Shown here: positions 36,210 to 44,951 of the stretch, piece by piece
How the letters are laid out: each line of letters opens with the position of its first letter
Numbering within the stretch: position 1 is the first letter of the stretch
NCBI GenBank assembly: GCA_947258585.1
Contig: CAMYIZ010000065.1
Span: forward strand, 45,827 to 109,826
Length of the DNA stretch: 64,000 nucleotides
Origin: an uncultured Haliea sp.
GTDB taxonomy: Bacteria > Pseudomonadota > Gammaproteobacteria > Pseudomonadales > Halieaceae
Direction of reading: 5' to 3'
The notes under the pieces: generated by a model
Told to the model about the DNA's origin: nothing
What the model saw: only the letters and a program-made list of their open reading frames with translations
Database searches by the model: none
Made by a program: the position numbers and the translations under genes

Positions 36210-37844
36210 TCAGGTCTGTATCGGGGTGGCCCAGTCGCCAAACACGGAGCGGTAGACATCGCCGATTTCGCCCAGGGTTACCTCCGACTCAAGGGCGTCC
36301 ATCATTGCCGGCATGATATTACTGCCATCGCGGCAAACTCTCTCCAGTTCCTTCAGGGCCTGGCTGGCGCCGGCTTCGCGGCGCGTTCTGCGAACCTCCT
36401 GCAGCCTCGCCAGGGCGACATCATAGGCGTCATCCACCCCCATGAAGCCGTCGACTTCAAACGGTGAGATGTCATCCTGGTGGTCGGTGACACCGATGAT
36501 GACCTGCTCGCCGCTTTCCTGCTGGCGGAAATCCTCGCTCTGGTTTTCCGCGGCCCGCTCGTGCAGCCAGCCGGAATCCAGCGTGGCGAGGAAACCGCCC
36601 TGCTCCTGGATCTCTTCAAAGAAACCCCAGGCGCGCTCAACCAGCTCTGCAGTCAGTGCCTCGACATAGTAGGAACCACCCAGTGGGTCGGTCACCGACT
36701 GGATATTGGTCTCCTCCTGCAGGATCTGCTGGATGCGTACGGACATCTGGTGGGCGTGCTCCGAGGGTATCGACAGCGCCTCGTCGTAGCCCGAGACTCC
36801 GAGGGACTGCACCCCGCCAAGCGCGGCCGCCAGCGCCATGACCGTGCCGCGGACGATATTGTTGAGCGGTTGCTGATAGGTCATGCGGGAGCCCGCCGTG
36901 ACGCAGTGGATGCGCAGGTTGGCGACCTTGGGATTGGTAATCCCGTAGCGTCGCTCCAGCAACTGCACCCACATCAGGCGCGCCGCGCGCATCTTGCTCG
37001 CCTCTTCGAACAGGTCCATGGAGGCGCGAAAATTGACGCCACTGCAGGCGCGGGCGGCATTCTCCAGCGGCATGGTCTTGCGCCGCTTGATCTCCTCGAG
37101 ATACTCCACCGCATTGGCAAACAGGGCGCCCAGCTCCTGGTAGGCGTTGAGACCGGTGTCGGCGCCGTTGTACCCGGCAATGGAAACCGGCACCCAGCGG
37201 GGCAGGTGCTTGTCGCAGAATTCCATGATGTCGGCGTTGAAGCGCAGGCCGTCCCGGGTCGGAATCTGCTGCTTGGTGACGCAGCCCAGATAGGTCAGGA
37301 AAAAATCGCTCTGGCCGGTACCCGGCAACTTCGCCAGGTCGAGGCCGCGATGTCTGGCAACGGTCCAGTAGCCAGCGAGCGCGAAGGGAGCGTGTTGCAC
37401 CACGGCGCCGCCCGCGTGGCCGAAGCTGGTCGCCAACGGCAGATCCTTCATGCAGATATCGATGTCGCGAACACTCTGCATGACGGCACCGGTGAGGCCC
37501 ACGTCCTCGCGGCGGGCCACGACATCCGGATGATCCACGTTGTAGCAGTGGTCACCGGTGTTGCGGTCGTGTTCCATGATGAACCCGGTTTCGCCCTGCT
37601 CCAGCAGGAAGCGGATGCGCTCGTTTTCATCCTCGGGCTTGCCGAAGCCGCTGAGCTGGAAGATGCGCCAGGGCTTGGTGCGGTAGCCGCCGGGGTGGGC
37701 GCCGCGCTGGAACGGCGCCTCGCCCGGGTCGGAGGACATGCGTTCCCGGTGTTCCGGCGGGACATCGCGTTCACTGTAAAACGGTTGCAGGGGAAGGCCT
37801 GACGCCGACTTCCATTCCCTGTCCTTATTGTTATCTACACTCAT
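36210..37844 (-). CDS. Large subunit of a divergent adenosylcobalamin-dependent acyl-CoA mutase
   Basis: 544 residues, the TIM-barrel part of the methylmalonyl-CoA mutase family without the B12 domain, which is encoded separately. Family landmarks: PWRIFQLSGFG near 58-68, NERIRFLLEQGETGF, ARLMWVQLLERRYG near 290, QSLGVSGYDEALSIPSEHAH near 345 and DPLGGSYYVEALT near 390. By eye against Propionibacterium MutB, Thr85, Arg87 and Tyr89 become Arg60, Phe62 and Leu64, His244 becomes Asn226, while Arg207 (Arg201) is kept. Tyr89 position sets substrate class (Phe in isobutyryl-CoA mutase, Ile in 2-hydroxyisobutyryl-CoA mutase). Leu plus the lost His suggests another substrate. It heads the minus-strand arm mutase-B12 subunit-meaB-crotonase. 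Confidence 0.88.
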   Translation of the reverse strand: MSVDNNKDREWKSASGLPLQPFYSERDVPPEHRERMSSDPGEAPFQRGAHPGGYRTKPWRIFQLSGFGKPEDENERIRFLLEQGETGFIMEHDRNTGDHCYNVDHPDVVARREDVGLTGAVMQSVRDIDICMKDLPLATSFGHAGGAVVQHAPFALAGYWTVARHRGLDLAKLPGTGQSDFFLTYLGCVTKQQIPTRDGLRFNADIMEFCDKHLPRWVPVSIAGYNGADTGLNAYQELGALFANAVEYLEEIKRRKTMPLENAARACSGVNFRASMDLFEEASKMRAARLMWVQLLERRYGITNPKVANLRIHCVTAGSRMTYQQPLNNIVRGTVMALAAALGGVQSLGVSGYDEALSIPSEHAHQMSVRIQQILQEETNIQSVTDPLGGSYYVEALTAELVERAWGFFEEIQEQGGFLATLDSGWLHERAAENQSEDFRQQESGEQVIIGVTDHQDDISPFEVDGFMGVDDAYDVALARLQEVRRTRREAGASQALKELERVCRDGSNIMPAMMDALESEVTLGEIGDVYRSVFGDWATPIQT

Positions 37845-37878
37845 AAGCAGCAGTAATCAGGTGGAGGATGGTCGCTGC

Positions 37879-37907
37879 AATTTAGTACCCGAGACCCTAT
37901 TTGTCTA
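37879..37907 (-). promoter_or_regulatory. Candidate promoter of the mutase arm
   Basis: On the minus strand TAGACA (37907-37902) and TAAATT (37884-37879) are 17 bp apart, 35 bp upstream of the mutase ATG. The divergent region is markedly AT-richer than its surroundings, as expected for a promoter region. Confidence 0.45.
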
Positions 37908-37925
37908 CCCCGAAATATTTTATTC

Positions 37926-37953
37926 TTGACTGCGAGTAAAAAAAGATTACTCT
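37926..37953 (+). promoter_or_regulatory. Candidate promoter of the dehydrogenase-TetR-ligase arm
   Basis: TTGACT at 37926-37931 and TACTCT at 37948-37953 are 16 bp apart. The -10 ends directly before the inverted repeat at 37955-37971, which would therefore cover the transcription start. Confidence 0.4.
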
Positions 37954-37954
37954 C

Positions 37955-37971
37955 TCAAGCACAGAGCTTGA
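37955..37971. promoter_or_regulatory. Perfect inverted repeat, candidate operator in the divergent catabolic promoter region
   Basis: TCAAGC (37955-37960) and GCTTGA (37966-37971) flank a five-base centre. The site is 30 bp upstream of the dehydrogenase ATG and just downstream of a candidate -10. The TetR-type protein encoded two genes away is the obvious candidate to bind it. Confidence 0.5.
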
Positions 37972-38000
37972 CTAAAAATAACCAGAGCCAGGGATCCACA

Positions 38001-39176
38001 ATGACCGTTTCCGCGAGTGTGGTCGATCTGACCGCGACTGAAAAAGTGTTTATTGGCGAACCCGCCACCAAAGCCATTGCCAGCGAAGCTGATCGCCTCG
38101 GAGCCAAGCGGGTTTTCCTGATGGTCAGCCGCGCGCTGAATACCGGCACCGACGAGATCGACAAGATTCGCAGTGCGCTGGGCGCACGGGTCGCGGGCAC
38201 CTACGACGGCATGCCACCACACGCCCCGCGCAGCGCGGTTCTGGCGGCCGCGGCCATGGCCCGGGAAGCCGGCACCGACATGATCGTCACCGTGGGCGGC
38301 GGCTCCATCACCGATGCCGGCAAGATCGTCAGCCTCTGCCTGAAACACAATCTGCGCGAACACGATGACATGGAGCCCTACCACGTTTATGTCGATGACC
38401 AGGGCAGTGTCATCAAGCCCGTGTTCGAAGGACCGGACATTCCCGTGGTCATTTGCCCTACCACCCTTTCCGGCGGCGAATTCAATCCGCTCAGTGGCGC
38501 CACGGACGAAACAGTCCACCACAAGCAGGGCTATGAGCATCGGCGCATGGCGGCGGCAAGCATTATTCTCGACCCCGCCCTCACCGTGCACACTCCGGAG
38601 TGGTTGTGGCTGTCCACCGGTGTGCGCTCGGTTGACCACGCCCTGGAAACGCTGGGCTCACTGCAGTCCAACGACTTCTGTGATGGCATGGCCGATTGCG
38701 CCCTGCGCCTGCTGGCCGAGGGACTGCCCCGGGTCAAGCGGGATCCGGGTGACCTGGAGGCCCGACTCAAGTGCCAGGTCGGCGTGTGGCAGTCGATGAT
38801 CCCCATCACCGCCGGCGTACCGATGGGCCTGAGTCACGCCATCGGCCACATCCTCGGCGGCACCTGCGACGTGCCACACGGCTATTGTTCCTGCGTCATG
38901 GCGCCCGCGGTGCTGGCGTTCAACGCGACGGTCAATGGCGACCGCCAGCGGCGCATCAGCGCCTGCTTTGGCCAGCCGGACCGCCCCGCCAGCGAGGTCG
39001 TCGACGAGTTCATCCGCGAGCTGGGCATGCCGCGCTCCCTGTCCGAGGTCGGCGTCAGCCGCGACCAGCTGGAGCACATTGCCGAGTACACCATGCTGGA
39101 CTTCTGGGCGCGCACCAATCCCCGCGAGGTCAAAGCGGCTGCGGACGTGCTACCGGTCCTGGAAATGGCCTACTGA
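38001..39176 (+). CDS. Iron-containing alcohol dehydrogenase family protein
   Basis: 391 residues from ATG 38001 (MTVSASVVDL); the frame is open upstream, but this start fits family length. The NAD(P)-binding GGGS motif is DMIVTVGGGSITDAGKIVSL near residue 97. Candidate metal ligands are Asp in the IILDPALT region near 193 and His residues in SVDHALE, LSHAIGHILGG and VPHGYCS. Members oxidise alcohols or reduce aldehydes or maleylacetate. It is the first gene of the plus-strand catabolic arm and is followed 24 bp later by the TetR-type gene. Sequence alone does not separate alcohol dehydrogenase from maleylacetate reductase; the alcohol/aldehyde role is more in keeping with the CoA ligase nearby. 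Confidence 0.9.
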   Translation: MTVSASVVDLTATEKVFIGEPATKAIASEADRLGAKRVFLMVSRALNTGTDEIDKIRSALGARVAGTYDGMPPHAPRSAVLAAAAMAREAGTDMIVTVGGGSITDAGKIVSLCLKHNLREHDDMEPYHVYVDDQGSVIKPVFEGPDIPVVICPTTLSGGEFNPLSGATDETVHHKQGYEHRRMAAASIILDPALTVHTPEWLWLSTGVRSVDHALETLGSLQSNDFCDGMADCALRLLAEGLPRVKRDPGDLEARLKCQVGVWQSMIPITAGVPMGLSHAIGHILGGTCDVPHGYCSCVMAPAVLAFNATVNGDRQRRISACFGQPDRPASEVVDEFIRELGMPRSLSEVGVSRDQLEHIAEYTMLDFWARTNPREVKAAADVLPVLEMAY

Positions 39177-39200
39177 CGCCGCAACTGAAATGGAGTTGAA

Positions 39201-39863
39201 GTGACCGCACCCCGCCCCGGCAAGAGCCTGAAAGCAGAGCTGGCGCTGTTCAAACGCCGCCGTATCCGCGACGAGGCGAGCCACCTTTTTTTCCGCCTGG
39301 GCTATGAAGGGACCACCATTGACGCCATAGGCGAGCAATTGCAGGTCACCAAGCCATTCATCTACAGCTACTACAAGAACAAGGGTGAGATTCTCTACGA
39401 CATCGCGGAAGTAGGCATCACGCTGTCGCTGGAGGCACTGGAGGAATGTCTGTTGACCAAGGGCTCAAGCTGGGACCGGCTGAAACTGGTGGTGGACCAG
39501 GTCGCGAGAATCATCATCGAAAACCAGGAACATATCGTGGTCTACCAGCGCGAGGAAAAGAACCTGGACCAGACCCTGGCGCGGCAGGTCCGCGAGAAGC
39601 GCTCGCTGTTTGACCATCGCCTGGCAGAAGTCCTGGCCGAGGGCCACAGCGAGGGACAATTCGACATCGAGGACCCGGTCCTCACCGCCACCACGATCGG
39701 CGGGATGATGAGCTGGGTCGCCTTCTGGTATCAACCGGGTGGCCGCTGGTCCGAGGCCGAAATCATCACCCACCTGATCCGCAGCATAGAACGCCTGCTC
39801 CTGCCGCGCCCTCGACCACCCGGGGCCAGCGCCAGCCGCAAAAGCAGCGAGGCCCAGCAATGA
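39201..39863 (+). CDS. TetR-family transcriptional regulator
   Basis: 220 residues from GTG 39201, preceded by TGGAG with six-base spacing. The N-terminal helix-turn-helix is typical: RIRDEASHLFFRLGYEGTTI then DAIGEQLQVTKPFIYSYYKN near residues 22-60. The C-terminal ligand-binding domain (about 75-205) resembles the FadR/KstR2-like TetR_C class seen in acyl-CoA-responsive repressors. The last 20 residues are a Pro/Arg/Ser tail. It is embedded between the dehydrogenase and ligase genes, so it probably represses its own operon and perhaps the divergent mutase arm. An acyl-CoA intermediate is a plausible effector, by inference only. Confidence 0.92.
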   Translation: MTAPRPGKSLKAELALFKRRRIRDEASHLFFRLGYEGTTIDAIGEQLQVTKPFIYSYYKNKGEILYDIAEVGITLSLEALEECLLTKGSSWDRLKLVVDQVARIIIENQEHIVVYQREEKNLDQTLARQVREKRSLFDHRLAEVLAEGHSEGQFDIEDPVLTATTIGGMMSWVAFWYQPGGRWSEAEIITHLIRSIERLLLPRPRPPGASASRKSSEAQQ

Positions 39864-39885
39864 CCCGCAAAAACGGAGCCTGCCC

Positions 39886-41502
39886 ATGACAGCAACCCGA
39901 TGCACAGACCCGCGCGTGCCGGCGAGAGAAGCCTGCGTGGTGCGCGACCTGATAGACCGCTGGGCCAGCGTCCAGCCCGACCAGACCTATGCGGTGTTCG
40001 AGGACGGCAGCACCTGGAGCTACGCCGAGCTGCAGCACCGCGTTGCCGGCGTGGCGGCGGCCCTCCACGCGCGTGGCGTCCGCCAGGGTGACCATGTCGC
40101 CGTCTGGCTGTTCGGTGGTCCGGAGGGCATCCTGAGCTTCTTTGCCATCAACTACCTGGGGGCCGTGTTCGTGCCGTTCAATACCGCCTATAAAGGGCGG
40201 CTGCTGGAGCACGTACTCGCCAATTCAGATGCGCGCCTGCTGATCGCCCACGGCGACCTGATCGACCGCCTGGAGGACGTGGACACGGCCCTGCTGGAGC
40301 GGGTGGTCTATACCGGTGAACCCGCAGCCAGCATCAGCCTGCCCGCCGAGCCCTTCTCCAGGCTGACGACAGAGCAGGCTGAACCGCCCGCACTGGAGCG
40401 CCCCGTGGAGCCCTGGGATACCCAGTCGATTATCTACACCTCAGGCACTACCGGACCCTCCAAGGGCGTGCTCTCGTCCTACCTGCACCTCTACACCAAC
40501 GCGGGCCCGGAAACCTGGCATTTCATAACCGGCGAGGATCGGTTCCTGATCAACATGCCGCTGTTCCACATCGGCGGCATGGGTATCATTTTTGTCATGC
40601 TGGCGCGCGGCGGCTCCATATCGGTAATGCAGAATTTCAGTACCGAACGCTTCTGGCCATTTGTCCGGCAAACCGACACCTCGGCGGCTTTCCTGCTCGG
40701 TGTGATGGCCACGTTCCTGCTCAAGCAGCCGCCCTCCGGGGACGATCGGAACCACAAGCTGCGCAAGGCCTTCATGGTGCCATTCACTGAAACCGCCCTG
40801 GACATGCACGAGCGCTTCGGCATCGACATCTACACCATTTTCAACATGACCGAGATCTCCTCGCCCATTGTTTCCGAACCGAACCCCCGTCGCCGCGGCA
40901 CCTGCGGCAAAGTGCGCCCCGGCGTCGAGGTGCGCCTGGTGGATGAGCACGATTGCGAGGTGCCCACCGGGGAAATCGGCGAGATGCTGGTGCGCACTGA
41001 CCGCCCCTGGGGCATGAACCACGGCTATTACAAGAACCCGGAGGCCACCGCAGAAGCCTGGCGCAACGGCTGGTTCCACACCGGCGACTGCTTCCGCCAG
41101 GATGAGGAGGGATTCTTCTACTTCGTCGACCGGCGCAAGGATGCCATCCGCCGCCGCGGTGAAAACATCTCCTCGTTCGAAGTCGAGGCCGAGGTCGTGG
41201 CCTATCCCGCAGTCCGCGAGGCCGCTGCCTACGGCGTGCCCAGTGATCTGGGCGAGGACGATGTCATGGTTGCCGTTGCGGCCGTCGACGGCATGGAACT
41301 GGATGCGGAAGCACTGCTGCACTTCCTGGCGGAGAAGATGCCCTATTTCATGGTTCCACGCTACATCAGGATACTGCCCGAGCTGCCCAAGACACCTTCG
41401 GCCAAGGTCCAGAAACACCTGCTGCGCGCCGAGGGGATTACCAGCGACAGCTGGGATCGCGAGGCACACGGAATATCTTTGCGCCGCGACAGCTTGCAGT
41501 AG
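39886..41502 (+). CDS. Acyl-CoA ligase (AMP-forming, CaiC/fatty-acyl type)
   Basis: 538 residues of the ANL superfamily; activates a carboxylic acid to its CoA thioester with ATP. The P-loop is SIIYTSGTTGPSKGVLSSY near residue 183. The A5 motif region is YTIFNMTEISSPIV near 310, with NMTE in place of the usual YGxTE. The hinge and C-terminal motifs are WFHTGDCFRQDEEGFFYFVD near 385 and RRKDAIRRRGENISSFEVE near 410. PKTPSAKVQK near 505 contains the catalytic Lys. It follows the TetR gene by 22 bp. The substrate is unknown but presumably enters the crotonase/mutase steps. Confidence 0.93.
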   Translation: MTATRCTDPRVPAREACVVRDLIDRWASVQPDQTYAVFEDGSTWSYAELQHRVAGVAAALHARGVRQGDHVAVWLFGGPEGILSFFAINYLGAVFVPFNTAYKGRLLEHVLANSDARLLIAHGDLIDRLEDVDTALLERVVYTGEPAASISLPAEPFSRLTTEQAEPPALERPVEPWDTQSIIYTSGTTGPSKGVLSSYLHLYTNAGPETWHFITGEDRFLINMPLFHIGGMGIIFVMLARGGSISVMQNFSTERFWPFVRQTDTSAAFLLGVMATFLLKQPPSGDDRNHKLRKAFMVPFTETALDMHERFGIDIYTIFNMTEISSPIVSEPNPRRRGTCGKVRPGVEVRLVDEHDCEVPTGEIGEMLVRTDRPWGMNHGYYKNPEATAEAWRNGWFHTGDCFRQDEEGFFYFVDRRKDAIRRRGENISSFEVEAEVVAYPAVREAAAYGVPSDLGEDDVMVAVAAVDGMELDAEALLHFLAEKMPYFMVPRYIRILPELPKTPSAKVQKHLLRAEGITSDSWDREAHGISLRRDSLQ

Positions 41503-41546
41503 GCAAAACCCCGGCGCACGGCAGGGGAACGCACTTACATTGGCCA

Positions 41547-41558
41547 TTATCACGATAA
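41547..41558. promoter_or_regulatory. Small palindrome upstream of the TonB receptor gene
   Basis: TTATC-AC-GATAA lies 18 bp before the receptor ATG in the 73-bp gap after the ligase gene. It is a perfect 12-bp palindrome and could be a regulator site separating receptor control from the upstream operon. Chance occurrence is possible at this length. Confidence 0.3.
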
Positions 41559-41575
41559 CAACGAGGATTGAAACG

Positions 41576-43774
41576 ATGCACATACACAAGCGAAACGCGA
41601 TTTTATCCGGTCTCCTCGCAGCGCTGGCCCTGACCGGTTCCGCGCAGGCCCAGAACACACTGGAAGAAGTGGTGGTAACGGCGACGAAACGCGCGGTCAG
41701 TCTCGACGACTTCTCCGGTGGCGCCAATGTGCTGGGGGCTGACGCCCTTGGCCCCGGTGGTATCGAAAATGTCCGCGACATGCATGTTGCGGTGCCGAAC
41801 ATGTCCATCGGCGACCAGTTTGGATTCGCGCGGGTTTTCATCCGCGGCATTGGGATGACCAGCATCGACATCGGCGGCGAGGGGGCGGTTTCCTTCCTCC
41901 AGGACGGCGCAATCATCCCCCGGCCAGCGGCGCAGCTGGCCGGAATGTTTGACCTGGAGCAGGTGGAAGTACTGCGCGGACCACAGGGCACGCTGTATGG
42001 TCGCGGTGCAACTGCGGGGGCGATCAACCTGGTAACCGCCAAACCCGGAGACGAGTTTGGCGGCTTTGCCAGCTTCACCGCCGGCAATTACGGCCTGACC
42101 ACCTTCGAGGGTGCGGTCGACCTGCCTGCCACGCCGGATCTGGGTATTCGCCTCGCGACCAAGATCGAGAAACGCGATGGCTACGGCGACAACCTGTTCA
42201 GCGGCGCGGATATCGATGATCGCGATGCCCAGGCCTATCGCGCGACCTTCGCCTACGACCCCGACGCGAGCTGGGATGTCACCCTGTCGCTGCAGTACTA
42301 TGAAGAGGACGACAATAACTTCGGCTTCCACTATTTTGGCCCCTCCGAGGGCTCCGCCGCTGGCGCTCCCTTCTCGGTACTGTTCCTCGGCGGAGAGACG
42401 GTTTTCGATGTCGGCGGCAGCCTCTATGACATCTACTCCGACCAGGAAGCGATCAACCAGCGCGAGGGCTACGGCGGGATCCTGACGCTGAATTTCGAAC
42501 TCAACGAAGACACCAGCCTGCGCTCCATAACCTCGCTGCAGGGTATGGACCGCTTCCTGCGGGATGACCTCGATTCCAGCTCGGTCGACCTGTTCGGTCG
42601 CAACGACTACGTTGAAGAGAGCGAGTCTTTCAGCCAGGAGTTCGTGCTCAACTTTTCCGGCGACGGCTACGACATCCTCGCCGGTGTCATGTACCTGGAA
42701 GAGGAACTGTACGGGAATGTTCTCGTTCCCCTGAACAACCTCTGCTTCCTGCTTGCACCTGAACTGTGCGGCACACCGACCGGGGACTTCATCAACAGCG
42801 GCCGCTACGAACAGAACGGCGATGTCGACATCACCGCCTACGGCGCCTTCGCGGAAATTACCTACCCGTTGAGCGAAACGTTTACCGTGATCGCCGGCTT
42901 GCGCTACAACTACGAGGAACGTGACGGCACCGGTTTTTTCCGCTTCGATGCGGCGGGCATCGACATCAGTACCGACAAGTCCGCCGACTGGGATGACATC
43001 ACGCCGCGCCTTACGCTGGAGTATCGCAGCGACAGCAACTCCCTGCTCTACGCGACCTACACCCAGGCCTTCAAGTCCGGCGTCATCAATACCGGCAGCT
43101 TGAGCGACCCACTGGACCCGGAAACCGTGGATGCTTTCGAAGTCGGCTACAAGTGGAGCCGCGAGGACGGCACCCTGTCCTGGGCCCTGGCGGGCTTCTA
43201 CTATGACTACCAGGATCTGCAGATATCCTTTGTCGACGCCACCAGCACGGTAACCACGATCAACGCTGCGGAAGCGGAGAACTACGGCCTGGAGCTGGAG
43301 CTGAACGCAAATCTGGGGAGCGGGGTCTCGGTGGATTTCTTTGCCACCTACCTGAGCGCAGAATACAAGGAGTTTTTCAACGGCGACTACGCGAATGGTT
43401 TTGCCATCACTGACCTGAGTGGCAATACGCTGCCCAATGCGCCGGAGTACACGGCCAAGCTGGGAATCAATTACGAAACCGGTCTTGGCGAAGGCGATCT
43501 CAGGCTGCGCGGTGAAGCCTATTACCAGGACGAGATCTACTTCACCGAATGGAACCGTGCTGACGCCTACCAGGACGGCTATGGCCTTCTCAATGCCAGC
43601 GTCGACTACGCCTTCGCCGGCGGCAACTGGATGCTCAGCCTGTGGGGCAGGAACCTGTCCGACGAAGAGGTCATTTCCAACAACATCATTACCGCGCCGC
43701 TGTACAACTCTGTCCGGGTGGGGTCAATGCTGCCGCCCCGCACCTATGGCGCCAGCGTGATGTACCAATTCTGA
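41576..43774 (+). CDS. TonB-dependent outer-membrane receptor
   Basis: 732 residues from ATG 41576. The signal peptide is residues 1-25 (AILSGLLAALALTGSAQAQ), followed by the TonB-box-like NTLEEVVVTATKR. The plug domain covers ~40-160 with VEVLRGPQGTLYGRGATAGA, the hallmark of the catabolic receptor group. The C-terminal beta barrel ends in Phe (YGASVMYQF), as required for outer-membrane insertion. The type resembles sphingomonad and marine-gammaproteobacterial receptors for organic nutrients rather than siderophore receptors; no Fur box is seen. It probably imports the compound degraded by the neighbouring enzymes. The ligand is not predictable. Confidence 0.94.
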   Translation: MHIHKRNAILSGLLAALALTGSAQAQNTLEEVVVTATKRAVSLDDFSGGANVLGADALGPGGIENVRDMHVAVPNMSIGDQFGFARVFIRGIGMTSIDIGGEGAVSFLQDGAIIPRPAAQLAGMFDLEQVEVLRGPQGTLYGRGATAGAINLVTAKPGDEFGGFASFTAGNYGLTTFEGAVDLPATPDLGIRLATKIEKRDGYGDNLFSGADIDDRDAQAYRATFAYDPDASWDVTLSLQYYEEDDNNFGFHYFGPSEGSAAGAPFSVLFLGGETVFDVGGSLYDIYSDQEAINQREGYGGILTLNFELNEDTSLRSITSLQGMDRFLRDDLDSSSVDLFGRNDYVEESESFSQEFVLNFSGDGYDILAGVMYLEEELYGNVLVPLNNLCFLLAPELCGTPTGDFINSGRYEQNGDVDITAYGAFAEITYPLSETFTVIAGLRYNYEERDGTGFFRFDAAGIDISTDKSADWDDITPRLTLEYRSDSNSLLYATYTQAFKSGVINTGSLSDPLDPETVDAFEVGYKWSREDGTLSWALAGFYYDYQDLQISFVDATSTVTTINAAEAENYGLELELNANLGSGVSVDFFATYLSAEYKEFFNGDYANGFAITDLSGNTLPNAPEYTAKLGINYETGLGEGDLRLRGEAYYQDEIYFTEWNRADAYQDGYGLLNASVDYAFAGGNWMLSLWGRNLSDEEVISNNIITAPLYNSVRVGSMLPPRTYGASVMYQF

Positions 43775-43783
43775 TAACCAGCC

Positions 43784-43807
43784 CCGCCGCGGCAGGAGCC
43801 GCGGCGG
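43784..43807 (+). terminator. Perfect 10-bp hairpin between receptor and monooxygenase genes
   Basis: CCGCCGCGGC and GCCGCGGCGG around an AGGA loop begin 9 bp after the TonB receptor stop. No T-tract follows, so partial termination or 3'-end protection of receptor mRNA is more likely than full termination. Confidence 0.5.
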
Positions 43808-43842
43808 CGTCACCCTCTGCCAATTCCGCGCAAGGACGATCC

Positions 43843-44910
43843 ATGGCCAGGAACGACCCGCTTGCTTTGGGCGTGTTCATGCCCAACTGCTCCAACATGC
43901 CTTCCATCTCTACCCACGCGGTTGTCGCCGACCAGTGGCACTACACAAACAATGAGCGCATCGCCCTGCTGGCCGAGGACCTGGGGTTCGACTACCTGTT
44001 TCCTGTCAGTCGCTGGCGCGGCTTCGGCGGCGATACCAACTACCTTGGGACCTCGCTGGAAACGACCACCTGGGCTACCGCGCTGCTGCGCGCCACCCAC
44101 CGGATCAAGATATTCTCCACCGTACATGTTCCCCTGTTCCACCCCATGGTAATCGCCAAGATCGGAGCAACACTGGCCCACATAAGCGGCGACCGCTGGG
44201 GCCTCAATGTCGTCAGCGGCTGGAGTCAGCGAGAATTCGGGATGATGGGCCTGACCCTGGATGACCACGGTCGCCGCTATGAGCGCTCCGCGGCCTTCAT
44301 CGAAATTCTGCGGGCGCTGTGGGACACGCGGGGCGAACCGGTAAATCACAGCTCGGACTGGTACAGGATCAACAACGGTGTGTCGCTGCCCCGCCCGGCG
44401 CGCATGCCCGAAATCGCCAATGCCGGGGTTTCCGGTGATGCCCAGGCGATGACAGCCCGTCTCTGTGACTGGTCTTTCATGTCGGGGGCGAGCATTGAAG
44501 CGCTGCCCAAACTGGTCGACAGCATCTCAGCCCAGGCCGAGGCGCATGGGCGCCGGGTGAAGACCGCGATCTTCCCGTTTCTGCTCTGGCGCGACAGCGA
44601 GGCCGAGGCGCAGGCTGAGTTGCAGCGCATCATTGAGCAGAAGGATGAAGTAGCCACCCACAACTGGCTCCACGATATCAGCGCAGGCAGCGGCTCCTTC
44701 GACGAATTCACCGGCAACATGATCGCCGCCAGCGGTGGCGGCCTGCCGTTGCTGGGAGATGCAGAGATGGTGGCGGAACAGCTGCGAGCAATTCACCAAA
44801 GCGGGGTCGACGCCGTGATGGTCACGCTGCAAGACTATGAACGCGACCTGCAGCGCTTTGGCAGCGAGATTCTGCCCATCCTGCGCCGCATGGGTGTCAC
44901 CAGAGCCTGA
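43843..44910 (+). CDS. LLM-class flavin-dependent monooxygenase, RutA-like
   Basis: 355 residues from ATG 43843 with CAAGGA upstream; the frame is open earlier, inside the receptor gene. It is a luciferase-like barrel that uses reduced FMN and O2. The order of landmarks matches pyrimidine oxygenase RutA: LGVFMPN at the start, WRGFGGDTNYLG near residue 60, HISGDRWGLNVVSGWSQREF near 115, a YERSAAFIEILRALW helix near 148, and a C-terminal VMVTLQDYERDLQRFGSEILP. RutA opens uracil by amide cleavage; relatives attack C-S and C-N bonds. A separate flavin reductase is needed but is not nearby. With the MBL hydrolase after it, ring opening of the imported compound is plausible. Confidence 0.88.
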   Translation: MARNDPLALGVFMPNCSNMPSISTHAVVADQWHYTNNERIALLAEDLGFDYLFPVSRWRGFGGDTNYLGTSLETTTWATALLRATHRIKIFSTVHVPLFHPMVIAKIGATLAHISGDRWGLNVVSGWSQREFGMMGLTLDDHGRRYERSAAFIEILRALWDTRGEPVNHSSDWYRINNGVSLPRPARMPEIANAGVSGDAQAMTARLCDWSFMSGASIEALPKLVDSISAQAEAHGRRVKTAIFPFLLWRDSEAEAQAELQRIIEQKDEVATHNWLHDISAGSGSFDEFTGNMIAASGGGLPLLGDAEMVAEQLRAIHQSGVDAVMVTLQDYERDLQRFGSEILPILRRMGVTRA

Positions 44911-44951
44911 CGCCGCGCACTGGAGTTCCACCAAACTTCGAGGGGGAGAAC

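Noticed and set aside
35811..37844. Calling the mutase plain methylmalonyl-CoA mutase
   Set aside because: The residues that define methylmalonyl-CoA binding (Tyr89, Arg87, Thr85, His244 positions) are not conserved, and no epimerase or propionyl-CoA carboxylase is nearby.
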